Shown: positions 31,119 to 41,326 of the stretch, one piece after another
Numbering within the stretch: the first letter of the stretch is position 1
Layout of the letters: every line of letters starts with the position of its first letter
From: Emiliania huxleyi CCMP1516
Taxonomy: Eukaryota > Haptophyta > Isochrysidales > Noelaerhabdaceae
DNA length: 64,000 nt
Direction: 5' to 3'
Assembly: GCF_000372725.1 (NCBI RefSeq)
Contig: NW_005196981.1
Coordinates: 314,878-378,877 of the forward strand
Made by a program: the position numbers and the translations under genes
Notes under the pieces: model-generated
Told to the model about the DNA's origin: nothing
Databases searched by the model: none
The model's input: only the letters and a program-made list of their open reading frames with translations

Positions 31119-31935
31119 TGGGCGGCGGCGGTGTGGGCGGCGGTGGAGATGGTGGCGGCGGAGATGGCGGGCTCGGCGGGGCCAACGGAGAGAGCCTTGT
31201 GCAGAGGTCGTTCTCCTCAAACTTGGCGATGATGTCTTGGATGGTGCTGCCAAAGATGCTGTTCCCCGACGTTGCAATGGCCTCCAGCGTTTCGTTGCTC
31301 ACCCCTCCGAAGCCAACTGCGAAAAGGGTGAGGTCTGGGTCTTGCGCCTTAATCAGCTCCGCCTGCCGTATCGCCTCGGACTTTCTGTAAGTTCCGCCTG
31401 CCGCAGCTCCGCCAGTTCCGCACATTGAGGGGCCGGCTTCATATTGCCAGGGGTCGTTGCCAAAATCCCAATCCTTGTAACAAGAGATGTCGTTTGCGTC
31501 ACAAGCGGGGTTACGGCTGCAGGTCTGCTCTCCATCGGTCAGGAGTAGCATGACCTTCGTGACACTTGAACGGCCAGTATCGAGCAGCTGCTTTCCCATG
31601 AGGAGCCCGTTGGAAATGAAGGTCCATCCCTCGTCGCCGGTTCTGTAGTCTTCAATGGCAGTCGTGAGGTCGCCAGTGTTGAAGGTGAGGTCGCTGAGCT
31701 TGGTCGTGTCGGAAGCAAATTGTACCAGCCCCACGTTAGCGACTGTCTCGGCGACATCCAAGGAGTCCACAACTTTCTGCGCAAACGTCGCCACATCGCC
31801 CCGGCTGTTTTTTATGCTGCCGCTGGCATCCAGAATGATCACCAGATCGCCGACCAAGCGGCACTGGGCAGTCACCGCTGGGAGCAATGCCAGAGAGGAG
31901 GCAAGCAGCAGCAAAGTTGAGGCGTCAGCGCTCAT
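27994..31935 (-). CDS. transmembrane VWA protein with cytoplasmic fimbrin/plastin (4x CH) core
   Basis: One intronless frame of 1313 residues from ATG 31935. Signal peptide: residues 1-24 (TLLLLASSLALLPAVTAQ). VWA domain at about 25-255 with a complete MIDAS: DASGS at 36-40, Thr105 in GWTFISNG and Asp134 in LLLTDGE. Proline-rich (PPSPPPP) stalk at about 260-365. Transmembrane helix at about 390-422 (AALGLLPLLLLPFLGMAAFA), then basic RR. The cytoplasmic part matches fimbrin: CH1 at about 488-615 (INNVLRD, ALNTAPL, ENHTLLVNAAASVG), CH2 from about 630 (LLSRWINKHV), interrupted by a roughly 125-residue low-complexity insert and resuming at about 822-875, CH3 at about 895-1000 (VFKNWAASLGL, GIVLLKVMERLQPGSVDW) and CH4 at about 1005-1108 (LNAKLAISTAHKMGARVF). 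A Ser/Pro-rich tail follows. No fimbrin EF-hands are present. The layout predicts a one-chain link from extracellular ligand to actin. Confidence 0.88.
30870..31190. repeat. GGC-rich repeat coding the proline-rich stalk
   Basis: Imperfect GGCGGCGGTGG-type units lie inside the VWA/fimbrin gene and encode (S/T)PPPP on the minus strand. Confidence 0.8.
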
Positions 31936-32713
31936 GGCAGTAAAGCGGACACCGAAGTGAAGAGCCGCCGGTCCCGGCTTCAATGAAATTGCGTCAACAC
32001 GCGAGCGGCACGGTGAAAAGATTTTTCGGGGGGTACCAAGATGGACTGCTGACAGGGTCTTCCAGGCGAAAATCCCAGGGTGGTGGTCGTTCTCCCATCT
32101 CTGCTTTGCGTTGTTTGCTTTGACCTTTGTGTCTTTCTTTCCTCCACCCCGAACGAACCAACCAAGCAAGTGAGAGAGAGAGATTTTTTGCAATGCAATC
32201 GGACGAGGCGTACCCCGAGGGCCCCACTCTTTCCTTCGCATAGCGGCCACTCTTCGGATCGCTGGTCGAGCGACCCGGGGGATGCCCCGCGCGAAAACGA
32301 ATCTGCGAGGCGTGTGGCCGCTCATGCGGCCCGATGGGGAGGAGCGGGGCGGACTATGGGGATCGGCTTCTTACACAGCCCTTCCTTGCAGCGAGCCCCC
32401 TCCAACCCACCCGCGCTAGGTCCCGGGGGACGCAGGGGTCAGCCCCGCGCGACCTCGGGAACTAGCCGGGGCAGTCGGAGAAGGGGCAACTCCGTGCACT
32501 GACGGTCGGCCGTCAGAAAACACGCCTCCGTGGCTCGGGTTACACCAATCCTCGCTACCCAACGCGGCCAAAGGATATCCACCTCGAGAACCTCGAGCAA
32601 TGCAATACCAATCCAATCTAACGCTCACACAGCATTTGGGCACTTGAAGCCCTGTTCACGCGCGCGCGAGACGTGCAGACAGGGTTGCCAGGCGTGAGAG
32701 CGAATGGCGCGGT
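31936..32713. promoter_or_regulatory. upstream region of the VWA/fimbrin gene
   Basis: Contains the 5' leader and likely promoter of the minus-strand gene. The frame remains open upstream to 32325 but has no further signal-like start, so ATG 31935 is preferred. A small perfect hairpin (CTGACGG-TCGG-CCGTCAG) sits at 32499-32516. No gene is seen. Confidence 0.4.
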
Positions 32714-33145
32714 TCACGCCTCGCACGACAGAGAGAGAGAGATGCGCTCTGCATGGTGGGACATAAAAGAGAGCGAGTACTTGGGCGAGTAGGCCGTGCG
32801 GTCGACGCTGCCGCGCGCAACTTTGCGCGCGAGGCGGCGCAGCTTGAGAACAGCGGTGGGCGAGAAGCCGCCGCCGAACGTCTCGTGGAGCAGCAGGTTG
32901 AAGTTGTTGCGCTTGACAAAGATCGCGTCGTCGTAGAATTTTACAACAAAAGGCGGTCGCACGACACGATTCGTAGAAACCCAAACCGCAATGTGCGCCT
33001 TGACGTAGCCGTGGCCGTTCTTGTGGTCGTGGGAGAAGGGTTGGCCTGGCTGCCCGCGCGCCTTGCAGCCCATCTTTAGGCGGCGGGCCTTCTCCTCGGT
33101 GCTGCCGAAAAGGCGTAGGACTAGGAGTGACGTGACTCTGTTCAC
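32714..33145 (-). pseudogene. retroelement C-terminal remnant
   Basis: An open frame of 143 codons without an ATG at its edge. The reading FVKRNNFNLLLHETFGGGFS, VLKLRRLARKVARGSVDRTA and FMSHHAERISLSLS follows the layout of C-terminal segments of algal reverse-transcriptase-like ORFs (E-FGG-FSP, LRRLA, DRT-Y, HH-RIS). No catalytic region is present. Likely a dead 5'-truncated insertion. The family call is from pattern memory and should be searched. Confidence 0.4.
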
Positions 33146-33309
33146 TGTTGTCGATAGGATAAAAGAGTGTGTATACGGTACAAGAGGTATGTTGTCCTTG
33201 TGGGGTTGGCAACGGACGTTTTCTTATTTTCAGCCGCTTTTTGTTGGCAGCCGCTAGTACCACTGGGTCGCGTACAGACACCTTTTAAGATATGACATCA
33301 CGGTACGCT

Positions 33310-33335
33310 CTCGAGAAATGTGTACATTTCTCGAG
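33310..33335. other. 11-bp perfect hairpin (CTCGAGAAATG / CATTTCTCGAG)
   Basis: Stem 33310-33320 and 33325-33335 with a four-base loop TGTA. It lies about 200 bases downstream of the BolA-like stop codon on that gene's strand, so it could mark its 3' end or be an independent palindrome. Confidence 0.65.
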
Positions 33336-33539
33336 ACTCCCCTCCGCGCGCACTGCACGAGACCTGCAACAGCAAAAGGAACCCGCGTCGCGAGCAAAAG
33401 CGACGTCGAAACACTGGTGGGCTCGCGCCCGGGTGCGCGCGAGCCCACCCCTCTCTCGCCGCCGCACAGCATGTCGCGCCGCGCCGCCCGGTGGTTGCCG
33501 AGACAGGAGGCTCTAAACCCTCTGGCCGCGCGCAGCGCA

Positions 33540-34072
33540 CTACTCGTCTTTGACTTCCGATGGCGATTTGAGGACCATCGTGTCGACTGCGTGGACGGTC
33601 CCGCCCTGCCCATCCATCTCCGCCCAGATGGCCTTGAAGACCATCTGCTGCCGCGCGAGGGACCGCTTGCCCTACGAGAGATAGGCTCTAGCTCCGGTCA
33701 CAGCAGCTCGGGCCTCTTTCTAGTACCCGGAGAGGGATTGGCGCCGCGCCTCAAACTTTGGCGACACGCACTCGATCGTGATGTGCGAGCCGTTCGGGTC
33801 GTCGTACGCGCCCATGACCTTGACGCTGGTCGGCTCGAGCGCCGCCTCGAGTGCTGCGGTGCAGCGGTCGACCACCTGATGACGGGTGCAGCCGTCAGCG
33901 CTCGCCAGTTGGGCGGAAATCGACTGCGGGGCAGGCTCGCCGTCGGATCGTTGATACCAGACTGCATCCGGACGCCGAGGGATCGCCAGCCCACTGCGGC
34001 AACCGGGCTGAGCGAAGGCAGCGCTCGCGAGGTGCGTGCCGCCCGGACGGTGAACGGCAGCGCAGACGCCAT
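33540..34072 (-). CDS. BolA-like protein, probably mitochondrial, three exons
   Basis: BolA proteins pair with monothiol glutaredoxins in Fe-S cluster delivery. Exons on the minus strand: 34072-33941, 33875-33750 and 33671-33540, joined in phase 0 to 129 residues. Both introns are GC-AG. Exon 1 (MASALPFTVRAARTSRALPS) is Arg/Ser/Ala-rich and lacks acids, like a mitochondrial presequence. The fold is VVDRCTAALEAALEPTSVKV, then SHITIECVSPKFEGKRSLAR, QQMVFKAIWAEM, and GGTVHAVDTMVLKSPSEV with the conserved VHA region. The joint KFE|GKRSLARQQMV is restored exactly by the second splice. An alternative first exon in another frame (from ATG 34175) is open but has no targeting character. BOLA1 or BOLA3 subtype is not decided. 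Confidence 0.8.
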
Positions 34073-34175
34073 ACGAATTGTTGCCGCGCGCGGAGTCGCA
34101 GAGGTGCGAACCAGGGAGCTGAATGTGCCGACGACGCCCAGCAGCATTGGCAAGAGCGCCGCAAGAAGAATTCAT

Positions 34176-34897
34176 TCCGGGGCGGAGTTACTTTTAAAGG
34201 CCCACTCCAAGCCCCCTTTCGAGTCGACAGCGAAAGTGGTACCACTTTGTCGCCGCAGCCTCCTGAGCACCCCCACGCCGGTTGTGGCTGCTCTCCGCCC
34301 ACCAGCCGGCCACAGGCCGCCACCCTCGCCGGTCGGCGTCGAGAGAACGGCCAGACTCGACCGACCGGGTGTCGCGCCGCTGCCTCTTCTCGCGCCGCTG
34401 TAGCAGCGCCAGCGGCTCGGCCGCGCATCCTTCACACACGCCGCCACGACCAAGCTGAGCGGGCCCGGTGTCGAGGTCTGGTGCGAGCTGCATGCGAGGG
34501 GCGGCTGTGTCCACAGCAGGTCGACCAGACGGACCTCAAAGCTTGCCGTCGGCGTGCTGTCGTGGCGAGAGCGCGAGACCGCTGCAGAGGAGCCGAGTGA
34601 AGTGGCGAGCCAGCGGCTACCAGGGCCACCAAGTGGTAGCCCTTGCCCATTCTGATCAGGGCTGTGCTTTGGTGGGGTTGTGTTTGAGCATGTGTGAAGT
34701 GGGAGTGCGTGCCGGCGGTGTCTGTGGGTGCAACGGGCGTGAGTGAGGCCGTTTTGCCACCAAAATGTTCCTGACGGGAGTTCCGTTTAGCTACATACAC
34801 TGAGATACTTTCTTTTCTCCCAGTAAGCTAAAAGTTGACTTGCCAACAACAAACCTATGTAAAAAGTAGTTACGTACACTGAAAATACAAGAAAAGT
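34176..34897. other. intergenic region, no gene supported
   Basis: It separates the start of the BolA-like gene (-) and the start of an EF-hand membrane protein (+), so it probably contains both promoters. The last 100 bases before 34898 are AT-rich (GAAAATACAAGAAAAGT next to the ATG). Confidence 0.45.
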
Positions 34898-37058
34898 ATG
34901 AGCCCGACCCATTACAAACTGCTCGCCGATCCGTCCCTCTTTCTCGCCCCTCACTGCGCGATGGGCGTTTGTCTCGAGGGGATGCTTGTACTTGTGCTAC
35001 TGCGCCTCTGCACGCTCGACGCTCTTTCGAAGCCGTTCTTTCTGCTCAGCACTCTCTTTGCCGCTCACATTCTGCCGGTCGACTATGGCTTTCCCGCGCG
35101 AAAGGCCGGGGCGCCTATCAACGACATTATCATCGTCGCGATATGGGGGACAGCTGTCGTTGGCGCATTCGCCCTCCTGTCCTCGCGATCAGCAGATGAG
35201 GGTATGCGATCGGGTGGACAGGCGTGGTTGCGCGGGGCGTGGGTGACGATGGGCATCCTCATCAACACTGCTCCGTTGGGCGAATGGGCCACCATCGCTA
35301 TGGGCTTCGAGATCGCGCGAGAGCACAACGGCGTGTGGGTCTCCCCTGACGGCGATCGTCCGCTCCCAGAGTCGGGTCGAGACCTCTACGCCCGAATGGA
35401 GTGCCCCGCAATCGGCTGGGTCTTTACGCTCGGGCTGCTCGCGTTGGCAGCATACACACTCGGTGAGATGCTCTTCTGCTGGGTCGTGCAGCAACTGGAG
35501 AGGCAGAAGACTAGTGTGAGCGACAATGTCAAGGTGGTTCACGTGGACTTGGGTGCTGACGGGAAGTTCGACCTCGACGGCGACGGCGTCGTGGAGGCGG
35601 GGGAGCTTGCTGCCTTCTATGGCAGACTGAGACTCTGTGTGCGTATTGGATGTCTCAACAAGAGCGGCCCTGCGCTCTGGCAGGTCTTGCGCCTCCGGTG
35701 CTCACAGCTGCCACCCTCCCACACGTGCTCACACCTCTCACACACCCTGCCGCGCAGCTGGCACGCAAGCCCTTTCCCCGTTCCGGCACCGTCGTCCCGG
35801 AGCGCTACCTCGAGGCCACCGGCGAGTGCTTCATCCTCATGCTGCTGGTCTCGTGGATTCTCACCTACCTCTTCAACCCGGACGTGATTGAAAACAACCC
35901 GCTCAAGAGCCGCGTCGGGTACAACAACATGTGTGTCGGCTTCGACACGCCGCCGGCTCGGTACGCCGCCATGCCGCTGCAGGTGCTGCAAGCCTTCCTT
36001 GCCGGGCGCTATGTCGGTCTCGACACAACGCGTGCGTCGCTCGAGAAGAGGACCGGGCGCATCAGCCGCAAGCAGTATTGGTTCTCACGGGTCGCCAACA
36101 CGGCTTATGGAGTCTTCATGCTATGCTTCCCCGTGCTGCTGGTGCTGACGCCGAGGGTGAACACCAAAGCGTGAGCGCGCACACCACCCGCGAGCCGCCT
36201 CCCCCTCCCCCTCCACCTGATCCACCTGTCGCCGTGCAGGCACACGTACCTCTTCTTCGCGATGATCGTCTTTTCCTTCGTCGTGATCGCGGCCAACTTT
36301 GCCGAGAGCCAGAAGGTGGCGCTCGCGAGCAAGATCTGGATGGGCCTGTTCACGGCGCATACTGTCCTCTTGCCCGTGTTTGGAATCGTCGACTTCTCGG
36401 CGTACGACGAGTGGGAGGTGGCCGGCTGCCGGTCGGGCGGAGACGAGTGCTACGAGTGGGCCGAGGTTGAGCTCGAGACGGCCTACGGGCCGTTGGTGGT
36501 AAACACTACCAGAGGCACAGCGCAGGAGCCACCGGTGCCTTGGTACGTGCTGTGGTACCTCGACTGGGGCTGGTTCGCTTTGCTGGGGCTCGCCGTCGTG
36601 TTTCTTCCCGACTCACCGCCGCTAATTGTGACACTTGCAGTCACCTGCGCGTGGCCGGCCGCTGCTCTCCCCTTTTGACCGTCCTCTGCCCGGACCCTGT
36701 CCACACGCAGGTCAAGTGGAAGCTCGACGAGGAGACAGAGGGCGAGCAAGTTGACATCGCAACGCCCGCCAAGTTGCAAGCTGCCGTGGCCACGACCGAT
36801 AATGTAAAGACGGGGAGCGGTGGGCCCAGCCGCGAGGAGGGGGTGGACAGCATTCCTCCTCCACCTCCCCCGCCGCCGCCGCCACCGCCTCCTGCCGCAC
36901 CTCCCCTAGTCGCGGGTCCTCCATCAACAACGGAGGAGGACTACTCGCTGTGGGAGGCGGCACGAGACTCTGCGGCCGCCTTAGCCGCAGCTCTGACCGG
37001 TGAGCCGTCGTCAGCACCAGACACGCGTCGCGGAGGTGCCTCTTCATCGATGCTCTGA
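34898..37058 (+). CDS. multi-pass membrane protein with one EF-hand, four exons
   Basis: Exons of about 34898-35638, 35758-36170, 36240-36627 (or 36636) and 36711-37058 join in frame to about 629 residues. Membrane helices are visible in exon 1 (LVLVLLRLCTLDAL, IIIVAIWGTAVVGAFALL, IGWVFTLGLLALAAYTLG), exon 2 (FILMLLVSWILTYLF, YGVFMLCFPVLLVLT) and exon 3 (YLFFAMIVFSFVVIAANFA, WFALLGLAVVFLP). A canonical EF-hand loop DLDGDGVVEAGE lies at about residues 228-239, between helix groups and facing one compartment. The C-terminal tail is acidic with a run of prolines. It suggests a calcium-gated channel or transporter, but I cannot name a family. Exon 1 to 2 uses GT at 35639; exon 3's donor is ambiguous between GT 36628 and GC 36637. 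Confidence 0.62.
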
Positions 37059-37817
37059 AGCGTGAAAAAGACTGCGAACGGTCTCTCTCAGGGACAGGGT
37101 ATCTCACGCGTTCTGACGCGCGCGACCCTGTGGGCAAGAGTGGAAAGAGCGAGAGAGTGCTTTTGATCCTCGCTCGCAAATACGGGGTACCTTACGCGCG
37201 GCCGCGGCCCCGGCGCCGTGGGAAAACACAGCTGCGACCTCGCCGACGTCTATCGCGCTCTAGACTACCCCAAGATCCGGATGGCTCTTACCTGGCTCTT
37301 ACGCCACTTCGCCGTGTGTGCTGTGAGAGGTCGCACGAAAAGCGCGCCGTCCGCCGACGATGTGCGCGATGGCCTCGACAGTATCCTCGGCGAGCGCCGA
37401 TCGCAAAAATGGGGCTCTCCTCACCGCGCTCATCTGGTCTCGCGCCGCTCCGGCCTCGCCGCGCGCCCGGGCCGCGGCCCCGCGCCCGCGGCGGCGCGGA
37501 ATACCGGAAACCCCTCTACTCGAACTCGTGAAGGAAGACTGAACGGAAGTCGGAACCTTCCAAGCAACGGCTCTTCCTTGTACTGGAGAGCGGCTGGAGC
37601 GTGTGAACGGTTGTCTAGAAGAGGTGATGCTCTCGCCCACAATCCCACAAACAGCCACTAGACTACAGACGAACTTAACACATGTGTCAAGTGTTATATA
37701 TTGAATATTCGCGCCGGACGGGGGTGACGATTTCGCAACTCGCCCCGGCTTCGCGAGGCCCACTCCTAGTGTGGCACACCGCAAGCGCCCCGCGAGGGCG
37801 TAATCGAGCACACCAGC
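37059..37817. other. intergenic region between convergent genes
   Basis: 3' flanks of the EF-hand membrane gene (+) and the TLC gene (-). Short competing frames have no domain; I see no RNA gene. Confidence 0.4.
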
Positions 37818-39067
37818 TCAGGTGGATTTGCACGCCGCAGACGGTGCCCGGCGCCACGGAAGAGAGAGCCAGCGGCGGCGGCGCTGGTGGCCGCCCCCGC
37901 CCTCCTTGCGGCGCGCGCGAGCAGCGCGGCGGTGCTTGCGCACGTAGTCGTTGCACGTCTTCTGGCGCCTGCCGACCGAAGAGCTCGGGGGGTGAGAGGG
38001 CCGGCGACGGCAGGCCCGCCGCCGCCGCTGTGCGCACGCACAGCAGGATGAAGGTGCCGGTCAGCGTCGCGGAGAAGGCCTTTGCGCCGATGGCGGCGGA
38101 GGGCTGCGAGAGGACCATCGCCGCGCAGCAGAGGCCGGCCGCCGCGTTGGAGCAGGTCATCGACGAGGCGTAGGCCCACAGCACGTAGCGGCTGTGCGGG
38201 TAGAGGCAGTAGAGGTTTAGGAGCGCGGACCCTACGAGAGACGGGGGCGGAGGGGGGGGCGCCTCCCGTCAGAGCCCTTCCGTCAGAGCCGCGTCTCCGT
38301 CGAGCAAGGTCTCGAGGGCGGCTGGCCGTCTGGGCGGCGCACCGAACTCGAACGCGACGGCGCCTGCTGAGAAGTACGGCCAGCCGGCGGGGCAGACGAC
38401 AAAGGCAAACATGAGCCCGGCGAGGCAGCCTGCGGGGTGGGGAGGGAGGGGGGGGAGGAGAGGGCGGAGGGCAGTGAGGGGCGCCGCGGCGGGGGAGGGA
38501 GGTCGCTGCGGACGCGCCGATGTGGTGGAGGAGCAGCATCGGGCCGAGCCGGAAGACGATGAGGTCCTCCACCATGTAGCCTGAGGCCGGCAGGGCAGGA
38601 GAGGGTGCAGGCGACCGCCCCGGTCTGCATCTGTGTGGCGACTCATGCGTCGCACCGCCAAAGACGTAGAAGAAGCACCAGTCCCAGAAGCGCTGCCCGT
38701 TGGCGGTGAACCAGGTGGACGAAGCTGTGTCGACCCACCCCGAGATTGAGTAGTTGGCACACGCGAGCGAGAGCAAAAAGATCGCGGGCAGGACCATGAT
38801 CTGCGTCCACATATGCGAGGCGCAGAGGTAGAGAGGCAGCCCGAATTCGTCGGTCGACGTCCACGAGGGATTCTTCCTGCACAGCTTACGGACGAGGGCG
38901 CTGCTCACCAGCCATGCCACTCCCACAAGCCAAGCAGCCCCGAGCGGCACAACCACCAACTCCCAGCCATCGCTGAGGCTGCTGTCGGTCGGTACGGGAG
39001 AGGGCGGCAGCTTTAGCCGCGGCGCAAGGGCCGCCGGAACACGCATCTCCCACCACGTCGTGAGCAT
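37818..39067 (-). CDS. TLC-domain membrane protein, five exons
   Basis: TLC (TRAM-LAG1-CLN8) proteins are ER or plasma-membrane proteins including ceramide synthases and lipid-trafficking factors. Exons: 39067-38656, 38580-38518, 38429-38343, 38231-38042 and 37968-37818, in frame, 300 residues. Seen: N-terminal helix ELVVVPLGAAWLVGVAWLVS; IMVLPAIFLLSLACANYSIS; GYMVEDLIVFRLGPMLLLHH with the paired His of the domain; GLMFAFVVCPAGWPYFSAG; ALLNLYCLYPHSRYVLWAYA; and a last helix AFSATLTGTFILL. The C-terminus is strongly basic (RKHRRAARARRKE), an ER-type cytosolic tail. It lacks the ceramide synthase Lag1 HHx-DD set, so it is closer to TMEM56/CLN8-like members. Donors: GT, GC, GT, GT. Confidence 0.8.
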
Positions 39068-39434
39068 CGTAGCCAGCGGCGCCGCGTGTTGGGGTGCCCG
39101 ACGCAGCGCGTGGGGTCGCCGTGGAGGCCGACGGTGTTACGACTTTTTTTCTTTTTCCGGTCCGGGGGGGCCTCTTTTCTTCCCGATCATCCCACAATCG
39201 CTGTCGTGGGATCGCTTGTCAGGGAGAAAGCCAGTGTGGCTTGCCCGCCAAAAGAAAGCCAATTTTTGACTTGGGCCCTCGGGCGGCCTTCTCTCGAGGT
39301 CTCGAGATACACAAAGCGGCCAACAGCGTGGCTGCCACACACCCGTGAGTTTCATTTCTCTTTTCTTGCTGGTGAGGTTGTCTGCTGTGAGAGAGGCGTC
39401 CTTGAGCTCGCGCAAGGGACGCGACGCCATCTCC
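39068..39434. promoter_or_regulatory. divergent promoter interval, TLC gene and Tim44-like gene
   Basis: The two start codons point away from each other 367 bases apart. A pyrimidine-rich patch (TTTTTTTCTTTTTCC) lies at about 39146. No TATA box is evident. Confidence 0.45.
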
Positions 39435-40148
39435 ATGCTGCGGAGCGCGCGTCCGATTCGGCTGGCTCAGGCCGCCACCTCGCGGCGGATCTTCTGGGGC
39501 CGCGGCAGCTCGGATCCGCCGCGGCCGCTCGCACCGCCAGAAACGGTCGACGCGTGGATGGCCGACTCCACACTCATCGACCCGGGCCTGCCCGTCTGGC
39601 GGCGCGCAGAGCTGTGGCTGACGCTGCGCATGCTTCACGGGCTTGACCTTGAGGACTTCCTTCGCGGTGCGTCCGGCGCCTACCCCGTCGTGCTGCGGGC
39701 GATGTATAATCGCGACTGGCCAGTGCTCGAGCCGCTGGTCTCGGAGCAGTGCCTCGACGCGATGCAGGCGACCATGGAGGACATGGCGCGGAATGCCCAG
39801 CGGGTGGACCTGGCCGGCGACGAGTCCGACTTTCAGATGATCTCGTGCCGCCTGAGCCGCGCCCAGATCCTGCAGAGCGACAGCGAGACGCCGGCAGGCT
39901 CGTGCTTGCTACACGTGAGCTACGAGGTGCAGGAGCGGTACACCATCCTCGATTGCCACTCGGAGCAGCCGCTGCCGCCCTTTGACGGAAGCGCGAGGGA
40001 GCAGAAGTCGACCTGGGTGTTTTCGGGCGTGGTCACGCCACCCACCGGCGAGGAAGCCTCGGGCAAAGGCGAGGGCGAGGACGGCGGCGGAGGCGGAGGG
40101 GCGCGGGATGAGGTGGAGCATGGGTGGCGGCTGCACTCTGTGGTGTGA
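39435..40148 (+). CDS. mitochondrial Tim44/MBA1-like protein
   Basis: 237 residues from ATG 39435, one exon. The start MLRSARPIRLAQAATSRRIF is Arg-rich, acid-free and amphipathic, a good mitochondrial presequence. A Tim44-like C-terminal fold follows: MLHGLDLEDFLRGASGAYPV, LRAMYNRDWPVLEPLVSEQC, then strands VSYEVQERYTILD and STWVFSGVV. Tim44 tethers mtHsp70 to the TIM23 import channel, and the same fold occurs in Mba1/mL45 on mitoribosomes. Length and the missing N-terminal Hsp70-binding region favour the mL45/Mba1 side, but this is inference. The tail (EGEDGGGGGGARDE) is low complexity. Confidence 0.7.
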   Translation: MLRSARPIRLAQAATSRRIFWGRGSSDPPRPLAPPETVDAWMADSTLIDPGLPVWRRAELWLTLRMLHGLDLEDFLRGASGAYPVVLRAMYNRDWPVLEPLVSEQCLDAMQATMEDMARNAQRVDLAGDESDFQMISCRLSRAQILQSDSETPAGSCLLHVSYEVQERYTILDCHSEQPLPPFDGSAREQKSTWVFSGVVTPPTGEEASGKGEGEDGGGGGGARDEVEHGWRLHSVV

Positions 40149-40628
40149 TGCGCCGGGCGCGGAGAGTGTTTTTGGTCCCCAAATCCCTCGGTCCTCCCTC
40201 CTTCACTTTTGTCCTTGGTGCTTGGAGCACTTGGACACTGGTCACTGCGCCGGGGCCGGGGGGGGGGCGGCGGTTTGGCCCAACGCATCCGCGGCCCAAG
40301 CCCCCAACCCGGTCCGCCGGTCCTCACTTTTCTCTTTTGACTTCTCGCGGGGCCCCTCATTTTTTCTACCTTCCTCTACGAACAAAAGCCTCTGTCCAAC
40401 GGTCCGTTCACAGCCTTGTTATTGAGAAGAAAATACGTCCTAATGGCGCTGTGCGCTGGTCTGTGAGAGGTTGAGGTGCGAGCGAGCCCTGGAGGCCCTG
40501 GGGATGGGGGGAAACTACCCGCGGGCCTAGAAGGCCCGAGCGCAGGGGGGTGTTCACAGAGAAAAAGAAAAATTGTGCGCGGAAAAATCCAGTAAACCAC
40601 CCTCTCTCTGCCTCGCTCCGACCCGACC

Positions 40629-41326
40629 ATGCTTCTCGCTCCTGCCATGCTTCTGCCACTCGTTCTTTCCCTGACAGCATGGGCGCCGTATCGTAGCGCG
40701 CTGCCGAAGCTGGTGTCCGGGAGGCAGGCTGTGGCGGCCAGAGCGGCCGCGGCTGTTGCCGCCGACGCCGACACCGTGGACGCCGAGGCGGATGCCTTCT
40801 TTCGTAGCATCGACGAGAATTGTGACGGGCTCATATCCTTCGAGGAGCTCTCCAACCACCTCGGCAGCTTGGGGTATGCGACGGGCGCTATCGAGCATGT
40901 GGTTGACATGCTCGACCTAAATCGCGACGGTGCCCTCTCCGTTAAACACCCGGTGAGATGATGGCACGGAGATGAGATTTCACACTGCGTTGCGCCACAG
41001 GCGAAATCTCGCCCGAGGAGCTGCGCGAGAGCTTCAGGCGGTACGACGATCCCGCGCTGCGTGCCGCCCTGGGACTGAGCCTGTCTGCTGCGGATGCCGT
41101 CTTTGATGCGCTCGACGCAAACGGCGACGGCGCGATCTCCAGGTCGGAGCTGGCCGCATACCTGAAGGGCAACGGCTACGGCGACCCCAAGTACCGCTGC
41201 ACGGCCGACGCAATCTGGCAGATGCTCGATATCAACGCAGACGGCGCGGTCTCTCGATCCGAGCTGCGGAGCGGCTATCTCACCTACTCGGCGCTGCGAA
41301 CGGCGCTCGGCATGGGGAACAGGTGA
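40629..41326 (+). CDS. secreted or luminal four-EF-hand protein, two exons
   Basis: Exon 1 40629-40929 and exon 2 41001-41326, 208 residues. The GT-AG splice falls inside EF-hand 2 and restores the exact loop DLNRDGEISPEE. Signal peptide: MLLAPAMLLPLVLSLTAWA. The loops are EF1 DENCDGLISFEE (62-73), EF2 (96-107), EF3 DANGDGAISRSE (139-150) and EF4 DINADGAVSRSE (177-188). All four carry Asp/Asn at positions 1, 3 and 5, Gly at 6 and Glu at 12, so all should bind calcium. Unlike calmodulin it is exported, as in luminal calcium sensors; in a calcifying haptophyte it would be a candidate calcium buffer of the secretory pathway. Partner unknown. Confidence 0.86.
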
